Shown here: one piece after another, positions 1-7,589 of the stretch
How positions within the stretch are numbered: the stretch's first letter is position 1
Layout: each line of letters starts with the position of its first letter
DNA from: Actinomycetes bacterium
GTDB taxonomy: Bacteria; Actinomycetota; Acidimicrobiia; Acidimicrobiales; Ilumatobacteraceae
Assembly: GCA_029782355.1 (NCBI GenBank)
Contig: JAKOUY010000016.1
Coordinates: 372,001 to 436,000, forward strand
DNA: 64,000 nt
Direction: 5' to 3'
Made by a program: the position numbers and the translations under genes
Notes under the pieces: generated by a model
The model's input: the letters and a program-made list of their open reading frames with translations, nothing else
What the model was told of the DNA's origin: nothing
Database searches by the model: none

Positions 1-21
1 CCGGCCGGGACGGGGGGCTGA
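1..21 (+). CDS. 3' end of an upstream gene (6 residues visible)
   Basis: The first 18 bases read as six codons (PAGTGG) followed by TGA at 19-21, one base before the next ATG at 23. This spacing fits the last codons of a co-transcribed gene. Partners of thiolase-fold proteins of the following type are often small DUF35/OB-fold proteins, so that is a guess for the missing gene; nothing in six residues can confirm it. Confidence 0.35.
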   Translation, partial: PAGTGG

Positions 22-22
22 C

Positions 23-1162
23 ATGGGTGTGTCCATCGTGGGTGTCGGCCTGCACCCGTTCGGGCGGTTCCCCGTCAGCGGGCGGCAGATGGGCCTCACC
101 GCCGCCCGGGCGGCGCTGGCCGATGCGGGCGTGTCGTGGAGCGACGTCGACTTCGCCGCCGGCGGCAGCCGCGACGGCGGCCATGCGGACGCGCTGGTCA
201 GCGAGCTGGGCCTCACCGGCACCCCGTTCGTCAGCGTCTACAACGGGTGTGCCACCGGTGGCAGTGCCCTGCTGGCGGCGACCAACGCCATCGAGTCCGG
301 CCGGGCATCGCTCGCCCTGGCCGTCGGGTTCGACAAGCACGACCGCGGCGCGTTCGCCGCCTCGCCGGCCGAGTACGGGCTCGGCGACTGGTACGGCGAG
401 GACGGGCTGATGGTCACCACCCAGTTCTTCGCCCTGAAGATCCAGCGCTACCTGCATGACCACGGGCTGGACCCCTCGCTCCTGGCCGAGCTGACGGCGA
501 AGGCGCTGCGCAACGGGGCGCGCAATCCCAACGCCTGGCGGCGCACCCCGATGCCGGTCGAGGAGATCGCCGCCGCCACGATGGTCAACGACCCGCTGAC
601 CAAGTACATGTTCTGCAGCCCGAGCGAGGGTGGGGCCGCCGTCGTGCTGACCTCCACGGAGCGGGCCCGTGCCATGGGCGTCCCGGCCGTGGAGCTGCGT
701 GCCGTCGAGTTCCGCACCCGCAAGTTCGGCACGTTCGAGGTGTTCAGCCCGTGGCTGGCGGCGCAGATCACCGAGGGGGCCACGGTCCACGCGGCGCGCG
801 CCGCGTTCGAGACCGCCGGCCTCGGCCCGGACGACGTCGACGTCGCCCAGTTGCAGGACACCGAGGCGGGTGCCGAGCTGATGCACCTCGCCGAGTGCGG
901 GTTCTGCGAGCACGGCGGGCAGGCCGAGCTGATCGAGCGCGGCGATCTGGAGATCGGCGGACGCATCCCGGTGAACACCGACGGCGGGTGCATCGCCAAC
1001 GGCGAACCGATCGGTGCCAGCGGGCTGCGCCAGGTGATCGAGTGCGTGCTGCAACTGCAGGGCCGAGCCGGCGAGCGCCAGGTCCCCGGCGAGCCGCGCA
1101 CCGCCTTCACCCAGGTCTACGGCGCCCCCGGCCTCAGCACCTGCACGGTGCTCGTGCGATGA
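23..1162 (+). CDS. Thiolase-fold protein (SCP2/lipid-transfer-protein type), possibly a retro-aldolase
   Basis: 379 residues, the usual length of thiolase-like lipid-transfer proteins. The nucleophile-position cysteine is present (C76 in NGCATGG), but the thiolase GHP motif near the C terminus reads NGEPIGASG, with Glu328 where the catalytic His normally sits. In the known family such changes occur in thiolase-like enzymes that do not perform classical thiolysis, for example Ltp2-type aldolases of steroid side-chain breakdown, which need a DUF35 partner. The ATG at 23 follows an upstream stop by one base, and the next gene starts inside its stop codon (ATGA), so it is in an operon with the acyl-CoA synthetase. 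Function as CoA-ester lyase or thiolase is inferred; the fold is well supported. Confidence 0.8.
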   Translation: MGVSIVGVGLHPFGRFPVSGRQMGLTAARAALADAGVSWSDVDFAAGGSRDGGHADALVSELGLTGTPFVSVYNGCATGGSALLAATNAIESGRASLALAVGFDKHDRGAFAASPAEYGLGDWYGEDGLMVTTQFFALKIQRYLHDHGLDPSLLAELTAKALRNGARNPNAWRRTPMPVEEIAAATMVNDPLTKYMFCSPSEGGAAVVLTSTERARAMGVPAVELRAVEFRTRKFGTFEVFSPWLAAQITEGATVHAARAAFETAGLGPDDVDVAQLQDTEAGAELMHLAECGFCEHGGQAELIERGDLEIGGRIPVNTDGGCIANGEPIGASGLRQVIECVLQLQGRAGERQVPGEPRTAFTQVYGAPGLSTCTVLVR

Positions 1163-2685
1163 CCGGGTTCGTCCTGCCGCTGGCGGAGCGGGCGGCCGCA
1201 ACCCCCGACGAGCCGGCGATGCGCGCCGGCGGGGTGGCCGTCACCTGGTCCGAGGCCGCCGACCGGGTGCTGCGCCTGGCAGCCGCGCTGCGGTCGATGC
1301 CGCTCGGCGACGCCCGGCGGGTCATGGTCATGGCCCGCAACCGGGCCTCCACCGCGGTCGCCCATGCCGCGGCCCTGCTGGGTGAGGCGGCGTCGGTCCC
1401 GGTGAACTCGCGGCTCACGCCCGCCGAGGTCGCCTACCAGATCGACGAGTCCGCCGCCGGGCTGATCGTTGCCGACGAGGCCACCGCTGCCGTGGTCGCC
1501 GAGGCCGCTGCCGGCCGGCCGATCCGGGTCGTCGTGCTCCCGTCGGAGGGCGTGCGCGGCGAGTCGCTCGACGGGCTGATCGGCGACCACCCGGCCACCG
1601 TGCCGGGGCCCGACCAGCGGGTCATCCCGAGCCTGCTGTTCACGTCCGGGACCACCGGCAAGCCCAAGGCGGTCCAGCTCCCACCCACCACCATCGGGCG
1701 CACGCCGACGGTGGCCGGCCTGATCGAGCACGTGCGCGGTTCGCGCCTCGCCCGCGCCGGCACGCACCTCGTGGTCGGGCCGATGTCGCACAACGGGCCG
1801 CTCACCGCGGTGCGCCTGCTGCTCATTGGCGTCCCCCTGGTGATCCACGAGCAGTTCGACGCCGCCGGCACGCTGGCGGCCATCGAGTCGCAGGGCATCG
1901 AGTCGTCGGTCATGGTGCCCACCCACTTCGTCCGCCTGCTGGCTCTACCCGCCGAGCAGCGGGCCACGGCCGACGTGTCCTCGCTGCGCGTCGTCGTTCA
2001 CACCGGCGGGGCCTGCTCGGTGGACATCAAGCAGCGGATGCTCGACTGGTGGGGCCCGGTGCTGTACGAGTCCTACGGCGGGACGGAGTCGGGGACGACC
2101 TGCTCGATCGGTCCGGAGGAGTGGCTGGCCCACCCCGGCTCCGTCGGCCGCCCGGTGCCGCCGTTCGAGGCGCTGATCCTCGACGAGGACGGCACCGAGT
2201 TGCCCGTCGGCGCCGAGGGCCGCCTGTACTTCCGGGACACGACCGGGCGGGGCATCCAGTACGAGGGCGACCCGGCCAAGACGGCTGCGGCGCACGTCGC
2301 CCCCGGCGTGTTCACGCTGGGCGAGATCGGCAAGCTCGACGACGACGGGTACGTGTACATCACCGACCGGTTCTCCGACATGGTCGTGTCCGGCGGGGTG
2401 AACATCTACCCGGCCGAGGTCGAGCAGGTGCTGATCACCCAACCCGATGTGATGGACGTGGCCTGCATCGGCCTGCCCGATGCCGAGATGGGCGAGCGCC
2501 TCGTCGCCGTGGTCGAGATCCGCGCCGGTTCCACCGTGACCGACGACGACCTGCGCGCCTGGTGCAAGGCCTCCCTCGCCGGCTACAAGGTCCCCAAGGC
2601 CTTCCACCGCGCCGACCACGTCCCCCGCACCCTCATGGGCAAGATCGACAAACGCGCCCTGCGCGCCACCCACACCCCCTCCTAA
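1159..2685 (+). CDS. Acyl-CoA synthetase (AMP-forming, FadD-like)
   Basis: 508 residues. It should activate a carboxylic acid to its CoA thioester through an acyl-adenylate. The AMP-binding P-loop LLFTSGTTGKPKA lies around residues 159-171, the second core motif YGGTESG follows in the middle, YITDRFSDMV marks the hinge region, and the C-terminal catalytic lysine is in LMGKIDK (K495). The frame is open upstream to 751, but the ATG at 1159 overlaps the stop of the thiolase-like gene by four bases and is followed by a typical N terminus, so it is chosen. Substrate cannot be read from the sequence; context suggests an acid intermediate handled by the preceding CoA-ester lyase. Confidence 0.9.
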   Translation: MTGFVLPLAERAAATPDEPAMRAGGVAVTWSEAADRVLRLAAALRSMPLGDARRVMVMARNRASTAVAHAAALLGEAASVPVNSRLTPAEVAYQIDESAAGLIVADEATAAVVAEAAAGRPIRVVVLPSEGVRGESLDGLIGDHPATVPGPDQRVIPSLLFTSGTTGKPKAVQLPPTTIGRTPTVAGLIEHVRGSRLARAGTHLVVGPMSHNGPLTAVRLLLIGVPLVIHEQFDAAGTLAAIESQGIESSVMVPTHFVRLLALPAEQRATADVSSLRVVVHTGGACSVDIKQRMLDWWGPVLYESYGGTESGTTCSIGPEEWLAHPGSVGRPVPPFEALILDEDGTELPVGAEGRLYFRDTTGRGIQYEGDPAKTAAAHVAPGVFTLGEIGKLDDDGYVYITDRFSDMVVSGGVNIYPAEVEQVLITQPDVMDVACIGLPDAEMGERLVAVVEIRAGSTVTDDDLRAWCKASLAGYKVPKAFHRADHVPRTLMGKIDKRALRATHTPS

Positions 2686-2846
2686 CCCCGCCCACCCCCG
2701 CCCCGCACCCACCCGACCCCGCCCCCCCGGCAGTTCCCCGCCCCGGGGAAGTTCCCCGCCCCCCGCCCGGCCGGTCCCCGCCCCCGGCCCCGGCCCCCGC
2801 CCAACCCCCGCCCCGCACCCCACCCGACCCGCAGCGACCCACCCCT

Positions 2847-2939
2847 CGCGTGCGTAAACCGCCGCAAACGGAGGTCTGCGCACGCGTCACGTCGGCATGC
2901 GTGCGCAAACCGACTGATGCGGAGGTTTGCGCACGCATG
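2847..2939. repeat. Paired palindromic repeat, copy 1 (two hairpin units)
   Basis: Two imperfect palindromes of 40 bp (2847-2886) and 44 bp (2896-2939) lie 9 bp apart. Each has arms of the type TGCGTGCGCAAACC / GGTTTGCGCACGCA around a 10-16 bp loop. The outer stem ends differ (CGCG in one, CATG in the other) but stay self-complementary. Read on the minus strand, the CATG-type unit comes first and the CGCG-type unit second. The same two-unit arrangement recurs at 4573-4668 and 21473-21564. The rest of the gap after the acyl-CoA synthetase (2686-2846) is C-rich, low in complexity and shows no gene. Confidence 0.85.
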
Positions 2940-2953
2940 GAACACGGGCGGGG

Positions 2954-3919
2954 TCACGCGGTCAGGCTCGGACCGACGAGGGTGGGAGGGACGAATCCGC
3001 GGCGCACCAGGACGAGGGCGACGTCGTGCACGGCCTCGGCGAGTCCACCGTGCACGTCGAGATTGGTCACTCGCACCGTCTCCCAGCCGATGGTGGCCGC
3101 CTTGCGGTCGCGCAGCTTGTCGCGATGCGACTGTTCGGCGCCGTCGTGCCAGGCCGGATGGTCCACCTCGAGGGCAACCCGCTGCTCGGGCCAGGCGAAG
3201 TCGAAGCGGATCGTCCGGCCGGTCGGCAGGGTGATGCGGTGTTGGGTGACCGGTCTCGGCAGCCCTTGCGCGGCGATCTCCTCCATCACCGAGTGCTCGA
3301 GTCCGCTCTGCACGGCCTGCTGCCACGCCGGACGGCTGCGGATCACCGCCGTCATCGTCTTGGTGCCCGGTCGACGAGGGTGCCCGAGGCGGCGCAGCGT
3401 GTCGACGACCGTCTCGAACTGGCAGTACTGGTCGACGATCTGCTCGACGGCTGATGCACACGTCGACGGTCCCATCATGTCGGCGGCGTCGAACACCGCC
3501 CGGGGTGGGCTCGCCAGCCGGATGCCGTCGGGGCGCACCACGATGTCGACGGGGTCGATCCGCCGGCATCGGTGAACGATCAGACCCGGGAAATCCGGCG
3601 TGATCGGGTTGTCGACGAGCACGTGGATCCGAGGCTGCGGGCCGATGCCGCGGATCGACCACAGGCTGCACGCCGTCAGGAACCCGATGCACAGCTGGCG
3701 ATACCGCTGACAGACCGCCGACATCCGCTGGAGCGCCGTCTGCGGCGTCGCACGAGATCGGTACACACCGCTCGCCATGCGGATGAGCTCCCCGCGTTGG
3801 ACCATTCGCCGGATGGTGGCGTCCGAGCAACCGAACGCTTCGAGACGGGCGGCGGTGATGGCACCGTGATGGTCGGCGAACCAGCCGTCCACCAAGCATT
3901 GCCAGCGTTGTCGGGACAT
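2954..3919 (-). CDS. DUF559-type protein: AbiEi-like winged-helix N terminus plus nuclease-like C terminus
   Basis: 321 residues. The N terminus (about 15-60: ITAARLEAFGCSDATIRRMV, then GELIRMASGVYR) matches the helix-turn-helix domain shared by AbiEi-family antitoxins and actinobacterial DUF559 proteins. The C terminus (about 225-300) has FDFAWPEQRVALEVDH followed by a lysine/arginine-rich helix, the D-(E)xE pattern of Vsr/PD-(D/E)XK-like endonuclease folds. Such proteins are common in actinobacteria and mostly uncharacterised; defence or DNA-repair roles are suggested, not shown. No partner toxin gene lies beside it. It stands alone on the minus strand between two palindromic repeat pairs. 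Confidence 0.8.
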   Translation of the reverse strand: MSRQRWQCLVDGWFADHHGAITAARLEAFGCSDATIRRMVQRGELIRMASGVYRSRATPQTALQRMSAVCQRYRQLCIGFLTACSLWSIRGIGPQPRIHVLVDNPITPDFPGLIVHRCRRIDPVDIVVRPDGIRLASPPRAVFDAADMMGPSTCASAVEQIVDQYCQFETVVDTLRRLGHPRRPGTKTMTAVIRSRPAWQQAVQSGLEHSVMEEIAAQGLPRPVTQHRITLPTGRTIRFDFAWPEQRVALEVDHPAWHDGAEQSHRDKLRDRKAATIGWETVRVTNLDVHGGLAEAVHDVALVLVRRGFVPPTLVGPSLTA

Positions 3920-4063
3920 GAGGGCTCCTCGTCGGACGCGTTGCGTGAAGCGGGGGAGCCGTGGTCGGACCTTATCGAGCTGTCCGGCAGCTCACACCGC
4001 CCCGAATCCAATGGGGTGGCTCCCGACTGGAGGACCCAGGAGAGCCCTCGGTACCGTGAGGGC

Positions 4064-4474
4064 GTGACCGCACGCCTTCGATCGACTGTCGCTGCCGCGG
4101 TCGCCGTGGCCGGGCTCGCGGCGGTCGGGTGCAGCGACGACCACAAGTCCGCCTCCGCGAGCACCGCGACGGCGGCTTCGGTCGCCGGCTCGGCGGTGTC
4201 CGCCACATCGGCCGAGGTCGTGATCGTCGACGTGCGCACCCCGACCGAGTTCGCAGCCGGCTCGGTCAAGGGTGCCCGGAACATCGATGTCGAGGCCGCC
4301 AGCTTCGACCAGGCGATCGCCAGTCTCGACCGCAAGGCCACCTATCTCGTGTATTGCCGCAGTGGCAACCGCTCGGCGCAGGCCGCGGCGCGGATGCGTG
4401 CGATCGGTCTGACGGTCAAGGATGGAGGCGGCCTCGCCGACATGGCCGCCGCCGGCTACCCATTCACCAGCTGA
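4064..4474 (+). CDS. Rhodanese-domain lipoprotein
   Basis: 136 residues from the GTG at 4064. The start is chosen because it gives an N terminus with two arginines, a hydrophobic stretch (about 8-22) and a lipobox-like AVGC with Cys23, so the product is probably exported and lipid-anchored. The remainder is one rhodanese domain: VVIVDVRTPTEFAAGS (about 52-67) and the active-site loop CRSGNRSA with Cys98. Rhodaneses carry sulfur as a persulfide on this cysteine. An extracytoplasmic single-domain rhodanese has no defined substrate here. It is transcribed alone, divergently from the DUF559-type gene. Confidence 0.8.
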   Translation: MTARLRSTVAAAVAVAGLAAVGCSDDHKSASASTATAASVAGSAVSATSAEVVIVDVRTPTEFAAGSVKGARNIDVEAASFDQAIASLDRKATYLVYCRSGNRSAQAAARMRAIGLTVKDGGGLADMAAAGYPFTS

Positions 4475-4572
4475 CCGCCGGCACTCACGTCATCGCTGCC
4501 GACTCGGCCGCCTCCCGAGTCCCGCGGCCCGAGTCCCGCTGCCCGCCCGCCCGCCACCCCGCCCACCAGCCC

Positions 4573-4668
4573 GCATGCGTGCGCATTCCGCCGCTTGCGT
4601 CGGTTTGCGCACGCATGCTCGGGGCTCGCGTGCGGAAACCGGCGACTTCGTGGGTTTGCGCACGCGAG
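4573..4668. repeat. Paired palindromic repeat, copy 2
   Basis: Two hairpin units at 4573-4618 (GCATGC outer stem) and 4625-4668 (CTCGCG outer stem), 6 bp apart. Arms again read TGCGTGCGCA / TGCGCACGCA and GCGTGCGGAAACC / GGGTTTGCGCACGC. Here the CATG-type unit comes first on the plus strand, opposite to copy 1. The gap between the rhodanese (ends 4474) and the next gene (4788) otherwise holds only C-rich sequence and the promoter-like element at 4723-4747. Confidence 0.85.
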
Positions 4669-4722
4669 GGTGACACGGCGGGGGAGCGTGGCGAGAGATG
4701 ATGTGGGCCGGTTCGGAGTTAC

Positions 4723-4747
4723 TTGACAACTTCGCTAGTTTCTAGCG
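4723..4747 (+). promoter_or_regulatory. TTGACA box and a perfect 6-3-6 palindrome upstream of the SDR pair
   Basis: TTGACA at 4723-4728 is followed by the perfect inverted repeat CGCTAG-TTT-CTAGCG at 4733-4747, 40 bp before the ATG at 4788. A consensus -35 box with a palindrome immediately downstream suggests a repressor-controlled promoter for the two SDR genes. No convincing -10 hexamer at standard spacing was found, so the start of transcription is not assigned. Confidence 0.5.
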
Positions 4748-4787
4748 CAGCTGCCTGGGGAGCAGGCCGGAGCGTGGAGGAGCCCGC

Positions 4788-5567
4788 ATGGGAGAACTGG
4801 ATGGACGCGTCGCCCTGGTGACGGGCGGGACGCGGGGGATCGGCCGGGCGATCGCCGAGGCCTTCCTGGCCGAGGGTGCCAAGGTGGTGATGACCGGCAC
4901 CACGCCGGCCAAGGGCGAGCAGGCGCTGGCCGAGATCGGCCGGCCCAACGACACCCACTTCGTGCAGGCCGACGCCAAGGTGCGGGAGGACTGCGAGCGG
5001 GCGGTGGCCGAGGCCGTGGCGCACTTCGGCAAGGTCGACATCCTGGTGAACAACGCCGGTGGGGCGAACAACCACGCCCCCATCGCCGACCTCACCGACG
5101 AGGCGCTCGAGGACGCCCTGAAGTGGAACCTGTGGAGCACGTTCTGGCACTCCCGGGCAGCGGTGAAGCCGATGATCGAGCGTGGCTGGGGCCGGATCAT
5201 CAACATCTCCTCGGTCGAGGGCAAGGTCGGCAAGCCGGGCATCAGCATCTACGTGGTGGCCAAGCACGCGGTCAACGGGTTCACCAAGTCGTTCGCCATC
5301 GAGGTGGGCACCACGGGCGTGACGGTCAACGCACTGTGCCCGGGGGTGATCGAGACCGACATCACCCGGGAGGTCGGCCCCAACGCGGCGGCGCAGATGG
5401 GCATCACCTACGAGGAGCTGATCCAGATGTTCGCCCACGAGGCCGCCACCAAGCGGATCATGGAGCTCGACGACGTGGCCAACGTGGCCGTCCTGCTGGC
5501 CTCCGACGCCGGCGCCGGCATCACCGGCTCGCTGATTTCCATCGACGGCGGCACCTCGCCCTACTGA
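4788..5567 (+). CDS. SDR-family dehydrogenase/reductase
   Basis: 259 residues, classical SDR length. Cofactor loop TGGTRGIG (12-19), NNAG (88-91), catalytic Ser141/142, Tyr155 and Lys159 (YVVAK), and the C-terminal IDGG signature are all visible. It should oxidise a hydroxyl or reduce a keto group with NAD(P). The cofactor-specificity region (about 36-40, TGTTP) lacks the acidic residue that usually indicates NAD preference. The gene heads a two-gene unit; the next gene encodes a close paralogue with catalytic residues at identical positions, so the pair arose by duplication. The ATG has an upstream GGAGG-like sequence. Confidence 0.9.
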   Translation: MGELDGRVALVTGGTRGIGRAIAEAFLAEGAKVVMTGTTPAKGEQALAEIGRPNDTHFVQADAKVREDCERAVAEAVAHFGKVDILVNNAGGANNHAPIADLTDEALEDALKWNLWSTFWHSRAAVKPMIERGWGRIINISSVEGKVGKPGISIYVVAKHAVNGFTKSFAIEVGTTGVTVNALCPGVIETDITREVGPNAAAQMGITYEELIQMFAHEAATKRIMELDDVANVAVLLASDAGAGITGSLISIDGGTSPY

Positions 5568-5582
5568 TTGAGAGGAACGACC

Positions 5583-6365
5583 ATGGGAAAGTTGGACGGA
5601 AAGGTCGCCTGCATCACGGGCGGGACCCGCTCGATCGGGCGGGGGATGGCCGAGGCGTTCCTCCGCGAGGGTGCCAAGGTGGTGGTCAACGGGCGTGATC
5701 AGGCCAAGGGTGAGCGGGCGGTGGCCGAGATGGGTGGCGGCGACAACGTCACGTTCTTCGCCGGCGACGCCGTGAAGCAGGCTGACGTCGAGGGGCTGAT
5801 CGATTTCACCATCCAGCACTACGGCCAGTTGGACATCTGCTGCCTGAACTCGGGCGGGGTCAAGGCCACCGCTCCGGTGGCGCAGATGACCGACGAGGAG
5901 TGGAACCTGGAGATCGACTGGAACCTCAACCACGTGTTCTGGGGGATGCGCCGGGCGTTGCAGCACATGATCCCGAGGGAGTCCGGGCGGATCCTGGTGA
6001 CGTCGTCGGTGGAGGGCAAGCTGGGCAAGCCGGGCATCCCCGGCTACGCGGCCACCAAGCATGCGGTCAACGGGCTGGTGAAGTCGGCGGCTCGTGAGGT
6101 GGGCACGCTGGGGATCACGGTGAACTCGCTGCTGCCGGGCCTGATCGAGACGGACATCGTCAAGGAGACCGGCCCGGCGTCGGCGCAGATGATGGGCCTA
6201 CCGTCGTACGACGCCATGCTCGACCTGTTCGCCCAGGAGTCGGCGATCAAGCGTCTCAACAAGGTCGAAGAGGTCGCCGCCGTGGCAGTCCTGCTGGCCA
6301 GCGACGCCGGCAAGAACATCGCCGGCTGCATGTTCCCCATCGACGGCGGGACGATGCCGTACTAG
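5583..6365 (+). CDS. SDR-family dehydrogenase/reductase, paralogue of the preceding gene
   Basis: 260 residues. TGGTRSIG (12-19), Ser141, Tyr155 and Lys159 (YAATK) match the previous protein position for position. The usual NNAG motif is replaced by NSGG (89-92), a substitution near the active-site helix that may change substrate or activity. The ATG at 5583 is chosen over a TTG 15 bases upstream because GAGAGGA sits seven bases before it. It is 15 bp downstream of its paralogue and should be translated from the same transcript. The two may act as a heteromer or on different stereoisomers; that is inference. Confidence 0.9.
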   Translation: MGKLDGKVACITGGTRSIGRGMAEAFLREGAKVVVNGRDQAKGERAVAEMGGGDNVTFFAGDAVKQADVEGLIDFTIQHYGQLDICCLNSGGVKATAPVAQMTDEEWNLEIDWNLNHVFWGMRRALQHMIPRESGRILVTSSVEGKLGKPGIPGYAATKHAVNGLVKSAAREVGTLGITVNSLLPGLIETDIVKETGPASAQMMGLPSYDAMLDLFAQESAIKRLNKVEEVAAVAVLLASDAGKNIAGCMFPIDGGTMPY

Positions 6366-6452
6366 TTCTTGGTCAACGGGCGCACCCGCCCCCCGCTCGG
6401 GGAATCTCGGCTCGACGCCCGGCGAGGCGCGATCGCTCGGAACCTGAAGCCG

Positions 6453-7589
6453 TCAGCCCAGCAGCCGGCCGACCCAGTGGTGCAGCTTCTGGTTGCCCAT
6501 CTCGTTGCGGCCGAAGCGGATCACGTCATCCGCTAGAGCGGCGAACCGCCTGGTCACACCGATCACGGTCACGAAGTCCTCGTCGTAGGTGACGTCGCGG
6601 TACTTCACTCGCTTGGCTTCGGCGTCGGCTTTGGCGGCGTCGGTGTCCAGCGGGGCGCGGAAGTACTGGTACTGCACCACCGTCGACTCGGCCACGCCGG
6701 GGCCGGGGAGGATGCGGCTGACCATCAGCGGGTTGCCCGGCTGACCGGAGATGGAGATGTTCGGGAAGATGTAGTGCACCAGGCTGAACGCGGCGTACAT
6801 GTCCCACTCCTCGACCGGGATGTTGCGCTGCTCGAGGATCGGCTTGTTGGCGAAGCCGATGCGCACGTGAGGGCCGAACAGGTCGTAGGTGTTGCGGTTG
6901 GTGATCGACTTCGCACCAATGGTGTTCTTGTGCAGGTAGCCGAGGTGGTAGCCGTCGAGGTACCCGTCAGCCGTGGCCTTCCAGTTGCCGCTCGGCAGGC
7001 GGGTCTCCACGTCGTGGCGGTGCAGCTCGCCGAGCTTCAGCGCATCGAGCGCCGAGGCCATGTCGCCCAGCCAGTCGTCGATGTCCAGCGGCGCCCCGAC
7101 GGTGAGGATCGCCCACACCAGGCCGCTGCGCTCGGCGGTCGGGTACTCGATCAGGCCGGTGGCGTCGATGCCCTCGAAGGCCTCCCGGCCGGGGATGCCC
7201 ACCAGCTTGCCGGCCGTGTCGTACACCCACCCGTGGTACGGGCAGGTCAACCGGCGGCCGCGGCCGAAGCACTCGGTGGCCACCGCCGCCCCACGATGGC
7301 GGCAGGCGTTGAGAAACGTGCGGGCCACGCCATCCTCGCCGCGCACCACCACCACCGGGCGCTCGACCATGTCTAGCGTGGTCCAATCGCCCGGGTTGGG
7401 GATGTCGCAGGTCATCGCCACCACCACCGGGCTGCGGCGGAACACCATCTCCAGCTCCCGCGCGAAGCGCTCCGGGTCGGTGTACTCGCGCACCGGCACG
7501 TTCATCATCGACTCGGCGTAGTCGCCGTGGTCGGCATCGACGTTGGCCAGCACTCGCTTGCCGACCTCGGTCAGGGGCATCGCCGTCAT
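6453..7589 (-). CDS. Rieske non-heme iron oxygenase, alpha subunit (1)
   Basis: 378 residues. The Rieske cluster ligands are C96 and H98 (NACRHRG) and C116 and H119 (CPYHGW). Mononuclear iron ligands are H215 and H220 (DGYLDGYHLGYLH). The enzyme would hydroxylate or dihydroxylate an organic substrate with O2, using electrons delivered by a ferredoxin/reductase that is not encoded in the window. The ATG overlaps the stop of the upstream acyl-CoA dehydrogenase gene by four bases, so the two are co-translated. A second in-frame ATG three codons in is also possible. The convergent 87-bp gap to the plus-strand SDR shows only short GC-rich hairpins. Confidence 0.9.
   Translation of the reverse strand: MTAMPLTEVGKRVLANVDADHGDYAESMMNVPVREYTDPERFARELEMVFRRSPVVVAMTCDIPNPGDWTTLDMVERPVVVVRGEDGVARTFLNACRHRGAAVATECFGRGRRLTCPYHGWVYDTAGKLVGIPGREAFEGIDATGLIEYPTAERSGLVWAILTVGAPLDIDDWLGDMASALDALKLGELHRHDVETRLPSGNWKATADGYLDGYHLGYLHKNTIGAKSITNRNTYDLFGPHVRIGFANKPILEQRNIPVEEWDMYAAFSLVHYIFPNISISGQPGNPLMVSRILPGPGVAESTVVQYQYFRAPLDTDAAKADAEAKRVKYRDVTYDEDFVTVIGVTRRFAALADDVIRFGRNEMGNQKLHHWVGRLLG

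Noticed and set aside
1945-2883. Long minus-strand open frame opposite the acyl-CoA synthetase (and similar ones at 4719-6062, 9723-10397, 10330-11409, 13410-14864)
   Set aside because: High GC content leaves antisense frames open; their translations are low-complexity (Gly/Ala/Arg/His-rich) and lack domains, while the opposite strand encodes clear enzymes.
2633-2938. Short frames crossing the palindromic repeats, with similar translations at all three loci (GLRTHA / GLRTRG-like peptides)
   Set aside because: The similarity follows from the DNA repeat itself; there is no start signal, and the frames run on opposite strands at different copies.
2954-3919. Complete AbiE-type toxin-antitoxin system
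   Set aside because: The N-terminal domain is AbiEi-like but no AbiEii nucleotidyltransferase gene is adjacent; the C terminus is DUF559-like.
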